Assembly (NCBI GenBank): GCA_000697055.1 | Contig: JNDT01001176.1 | Span: forward strand, 1-35,203 | Length of the DNA: 35,203 nt | Source: Saksenaea vasiformis B4078 | Taxonomy: Eukaryota > Mucoromycota > Mucoromycetes > Mucorales > Saksenaeaceae | Direction: 5' to 3' | In this document: piece by piece, positions 31,423 to 35,203 of the stretch | Layout: each line of letters begins with the position of its first letter | Numbering within the stretch: the stretch's first letter is position 1 | Translations under genes and position numbers: made by a program | The notes under the pieces: generated by a model | Told to the model about the DNA's origin: nothing | The model's database searches: none | Seen by the model: the letters and a program-made list of their open reading frames with translations, nothing else

Positions 31423-34400
31423 ATGGCGGCCTTATTCGTTCTTTCTATCCAATCGCTCCTCCCCCATCCCTCACAGCCGAGTCACAGATGTCACCATGGA
31501 CACTTTTCATTCTTATCTACTTTAGAATGGAGAAGTAACATGAGGGCTTCGAAACAGTAGACCTCTCTGTTTTGCTTGTTCGAGCGAATGAAAAATAAAT
31601 TAGTTGTTACATTGACGCTTTCTCATATTTTCGTGATGTACTTAACGAGAGTGGATTTGCGAGGACCGGTCTCGGTTGGGGCGCTATCAATCCGGATGGA
31701 GATGCACATCCGACTGGACACCTTGCGTTCACAAAAAAAGACATGTTTACTCGTACTTCGTACTGTGCTCATTCAGCCTTGTCGGTGATAGACTATTTTA
31801 GGGACATCGATTTGTCTTGGCATGGATTCAAGGATACACCACGATTCTATAGTTGAATGACGCTATCTTGAATAGCTATCGAGATTGGGAATCACATTTC
31901 AGATGATTCCTTCATAGAAAGACCAGCAAGCGTTGGCCTTTCTTTTTCTTTACCTTTTGCTTAACTTGTTTTCCTTATTTCTTCGGTACGCACTGCCGCA
32001 GTCGTATATTCCTATGGACTAGCTAAGTTTAACAGATAAAGTTGGTTAATGTGAGCTTCCGTCCTGTACACTTACCCTTTTTTCTTTCCTTTTGTGTTTA
32101 GTAAGCACCGCAGCTCTTTCGATGCTCGTCACATCTTGATTTCTCCATGGGTGCAGAATTTAATGGATTTGGAATTAGCATTTGCGTCAGATAAGTGTTA
32201 TGCCGAATAATTCGCGCACTGGAAAGTGATGCGCCTTTGCACTGGTAAGCAAGTTGTTTGCATTAATCCAAGAAACAGTTCGTACCTGGACAACACAGTC
32301 TTGTATTAAGTCGCTTCAGTGATGGATTTCTCGGTATCCCATCGGAAGCAGTAAAAATGTTTCACGATAAGGACACCTAAAATGATCCGTATTTAAAGGC
32401 ACGCATGAATTTCCTTTTTTTTTTCTTTGGCTCATGCTCTTCCACAAACGTCCCGGTAAGGCATGTCAGTTCTTCAAAACGTATACATGATCAATCATTC
32501 TCCATGTTTATATTTTAGACTACAAGGCCTCTGATCGAATTACCTTGGCTAAGCTCCCTCTTGTCATATTCGGTAGGTGAAATGATATAGATTTGTACGT
32601 ATAGCTGTCACTCATTCTTACATCCTTTAAGTCCTCGCCAGGTGCTGCATCGTCCACGTTCTCTGTAGTGCTACCAAAAAAACACAGCCGTATGGCCATT
32701 AGCGATTTTTACTGGGCCCACCGGCCCAAGATGCGGCGCCGGTCCCAAATATTAGGAGGGAAAATCCGTCAGAGTAAGTCAATCGGCACCGAAGTATCTT
32801 TCATTTACTAACCGTGAACAAAATTTATGCTGCTCGAATAAAGTTTACACCCACCTGGGGACCAAGTTGATGTAAGTAGGGCGTTATTTTATCGCCAAAT
32901 TATATACTGATAACTGCATATTTCATCCCTTCCTTAGCACAAACCTGGCTCTTGATGGAAGCACAATCTACATAAAATACCGTAAAACCCCATTCAATAA
33001 GCGGTATCTACAATAGTGCAAATTTCGATCCAATAAGCAGCTAATGAGTCGTTTAGTATGAATCGTTTATCATAATGACAGTCTTTTTCACGTGTAGAAA
33101 GTGCAATGGGGTTCTTTGTGCATTGATTTACTGCCACAAGTCCGACGAAGAAAAGACTCCTCTTAGTTTGCATCATGGATTGCATCTTTCTTCATGCCTT
33201 GTTATTTACCATCTGTATTATTCTACTGAAGCATATATAGCCTTACCCTTTTGCAATATGTATCTGCATCGTTATGTTGAAGGATATTTGTGATCTTCGT
33301 GGTCTGAGGGCGAAGTCTGGTAATATTACCTATTTTGGGCATGTCTATATCTCCCAATCATCTGTCAAAGGAAATACATGCATGCAACTGGAGATATCGT
33401 TATCTCAGTATCTAAAATAAACGATGCTGTAGTTTGGTCCCAATTATGGTAGACCATCCAAGGTGTTTTCAGTGTTGCCAAGGAACAAACTTTGCATGAT
33501 CCCACAAGAAGATTATGTAGGATGGGCTCTTTGATGGGCGTGTACACTTCGCTCACAACATAACAGGATATCCGTTTATGTTTCTGCTCAATGTTTTGTA
33601 TGCTACTGAGAGGACACCTTTACCAGAACATCAACGTGCAAGAAAAGAAAAAAAAATGAAAAAATGGTGCGACCAAAACTAATGCACTGGTTCGCTTTTT
33701 GTTAACATTCTGAAATAGCGTATGTCGTAGTTTTTTATAAAAAAAAAAGACTGGCAATACTTTAAAACAGACTTCCCTCTGCTTTAGGAATTTTATGTCG
33801 TCAACTGTATCATAGTTAGTGTAATTTTTCCACTATGTAGTTGAAGCTGTCTATTAAAAGGATCTCAACGACAGATTTCGAATGCTATTGCCTAGACAAA
33901 ACTTCGAAATTTGCATAATTGAAATAATGATGATGGGTTGCATCATAAGGTTGGAAAGAGGGCTGGAGGCGCTGCATAGATTTGCATGCAAGTGTATAAT
34001 CGCCAGTAAGTTTGAGGCCAAGTTTGAATGCCGAAAGTTCCCCCCATCTATGTCAGTTCATGTCAGTTCGCTCAACAAGTTCAGCAACAGGTATCTTTGG
34101 TTGTCTTAGCTGTTACCGAGAAAGCGTGCTTTTGAGCTTGATTGCCTTGAGATCGGTCTCTCAGCGAAACAAACGAAGACATCTAAGACTGGCAGCTGGA
34201 AAGGCCTCGAATCCTTCGTGGCACAATGAACGAGACTGTGGATGAGTATGATGCAGCGCTTCTGCATAATGGATAAGTACTCTTTAAGTTCATCAAAGCA
34301 TTAAAAGCTTCATGCTATTCTTTTTTATCATTCCATTATCCTCATCACCATTTTCTAGATAACAGAATACAAATGACAAGACTGGATGTTCCATGTGCAA

Positions 34401-34703
34401 TAGTTATAAGAATCCCGTGGACGTATGAACCCTCATTTATTAGTTGTAATTGTGGCTTTAGTGTACGATTCTTATGGTAACTTTAGTGGGCTATTCCTAT
34501 CGCTTCTCACGCTTGATTTGTCAGACGGGTTAATTATCGCGGAAAACGAGAAACGCGGTACGAAAGACTCCGATCTAAATCATTGCCCGCCTTGCCTCCT
34601 TCACCTGTAAACTCGGTCGCTTTCTCGACTTTCATACCCTCCATACCATTGTCATCGTCGTCTGCAGCAATTTGTTCACGGCCAAATCCTGCCTGGGACC
34701 CTT
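31423..34703. other. long intergenic stretch without supportable gene
   Basis: 3.3 kb, A/T-rich, with many short open frames that show no family signal. Splice-like segments at 32406-32800 are noted under findings. A small GC-rich island with partial self-complementarity (gggcccaccggccc) is near 32718-32735. Confidence 0.45.
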
Positions 34704-35075
34704 AGAAAGTGTATTATTCACCGTCTTTTCCAATTCTTTTTCATACAATGATTACTATTAAGCGCAGCGGAGGTCCAAGCACTTTTTGGAGTGAACTTCT
34801 CTCAGCACCGAAAGGCACTAGGCCAAGCATTATCAATTAGAAAGTGTATTATCCACCGTCTCCTTCTCCGTCTTTTTCAATTCTTTCCCATAAAACAATT
34901 GCCATTGAGCAAAGCGAAAGTAACACAAGCACTTTTCGGAGTGTACTTTCCTTGGTACCGAAAGACACTAGATCAAGCATATCAATTAGAAGGTATATTA
35001 TTCACCATCTCCTTCTGTGTCTTTCCAATTCTTTCCCATACAACGATTGCTATTGAGCGAAGCGAAAGTCGCAAC
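34704..35075. repeat. tandem repeat, units of 135 and 149 bp plus a partial third
   Basis: Units begin with agaaagtgtattat (34704), agaaagtgtattat (34839) and agaaggtatattat (34988). Each contains an accgtct/accatct-ccttct-like C/T block, an attctttcccata segment, an attgagc-aagcgaaagt segment and, in the first two, a cactttt-ggagtg block and accgaaag-cacta. The third unit breaks off near 35075. Spacings are 135 and 149 bp, so it does not keep a reading frame. Confidence 0.8.
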
Positions 35076-35203
35076 TTTCAAAAAAAAGAAGTATGATCAA
35101 GCAAAAAATATAAAGATCTTTCTTCTTTTATACCATCTTTTCTTTCACATCATCTATTCCTTCACAGTGCGTCTTCTTTACATCATCTTTTCTTTTACAT
35201 AGA

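Noticed and set aside
32985..33113. 9-bp inverted repeat aaccccatt / aatggggtt as a possible mini-transposon
   Set aside because: Similarity does not extend beyond nine bases, and no target-site duplication is visible.
33075..33293. Cys-containing frame CRKCNGVLC as a zinc protein
   Set aside because: There are no second Cys pair, family match or splice context; the A/T-rich frame looks accidental.
1..35203. CRISPR arrays, tRNA or rRNA genes
   Set aside because: No regular short repeats with spacers, no tRNA cloverleaf with its B-box (GGTTCGANNCC), and no rRNA sequence was recognised on either strand by eye.

Overview
This is nuclear DNA of a filamentous fungus, most likely an early-diverging one (Mucoromycota, probably Mucorales). 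The evidence is short introns (about 45-130 nt), gene spacing of 0.3-1.5 kb, small conserved eukaryotic genes, several Fanzor/TnpB-like relics, and one apparent minor-spliceosome (U12-type) intron, a class absent from most Dikarya. No species is assigned. All gene models were built by hand from reading frames, splice sites and family motifs.

Left part (1-5.9 kb) is mobile-element territory. The 3' end of a Tc1/mariner-type DD34E transposase opens the window. After 1.6 kb without a recognisable gene comes a long, broken Fanzor-type RNA-guided nuclease gene (2067-5888, +) that still shows its first RuvC aspartate, its zinc ribbon and the NRD motif, but carries in-frame stops and frameshifts.

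Middle part (6.9-18.3 kb) is ordinary housekeeping DNA: VPS11 (19 exons, including an AT-AC U12-type intron at 7133-7209), a tandem pair of hormone-sensitive-lipase-type hydrolases with identical intron positions, an SH3/proline-rich adaptor on the minus strand, and an RPC31/RPC7-like RNA polymerase III subunit.

From 19.0 to 22.3 kb is a second disturbed region: a minus-strand TnpB/Fanzor-type zinc-ribbon fragment, a small minus-strand gene with a CxxC motif and C-terminal coiled coil (possibly Mis18-like), a second plus-strand Fanzor C-terminal relic, and an LTR-like stretch.

From 22.3 to 31.4 kb genes return: a YAR1-like ankyrin protein, a four-LIM protein, a small basic DUF2462/UPF0390 protein (minus), TIM8, a large protein with a calponin-homology-like C-terminal part (one apparent single-base frameshift in a T run), and a CCDC124/Oxs1-like ribosome-associated protein. 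The last 3.8 kb holds no supportable gene and ends in three diverged tandem repeat units of about 135-149 bp.

The genes are not an operon or pathway cluster. The observations most worth following are the AT-AC intron in VPS11 and the set of three independent Fanzor/TnpB-like relics.
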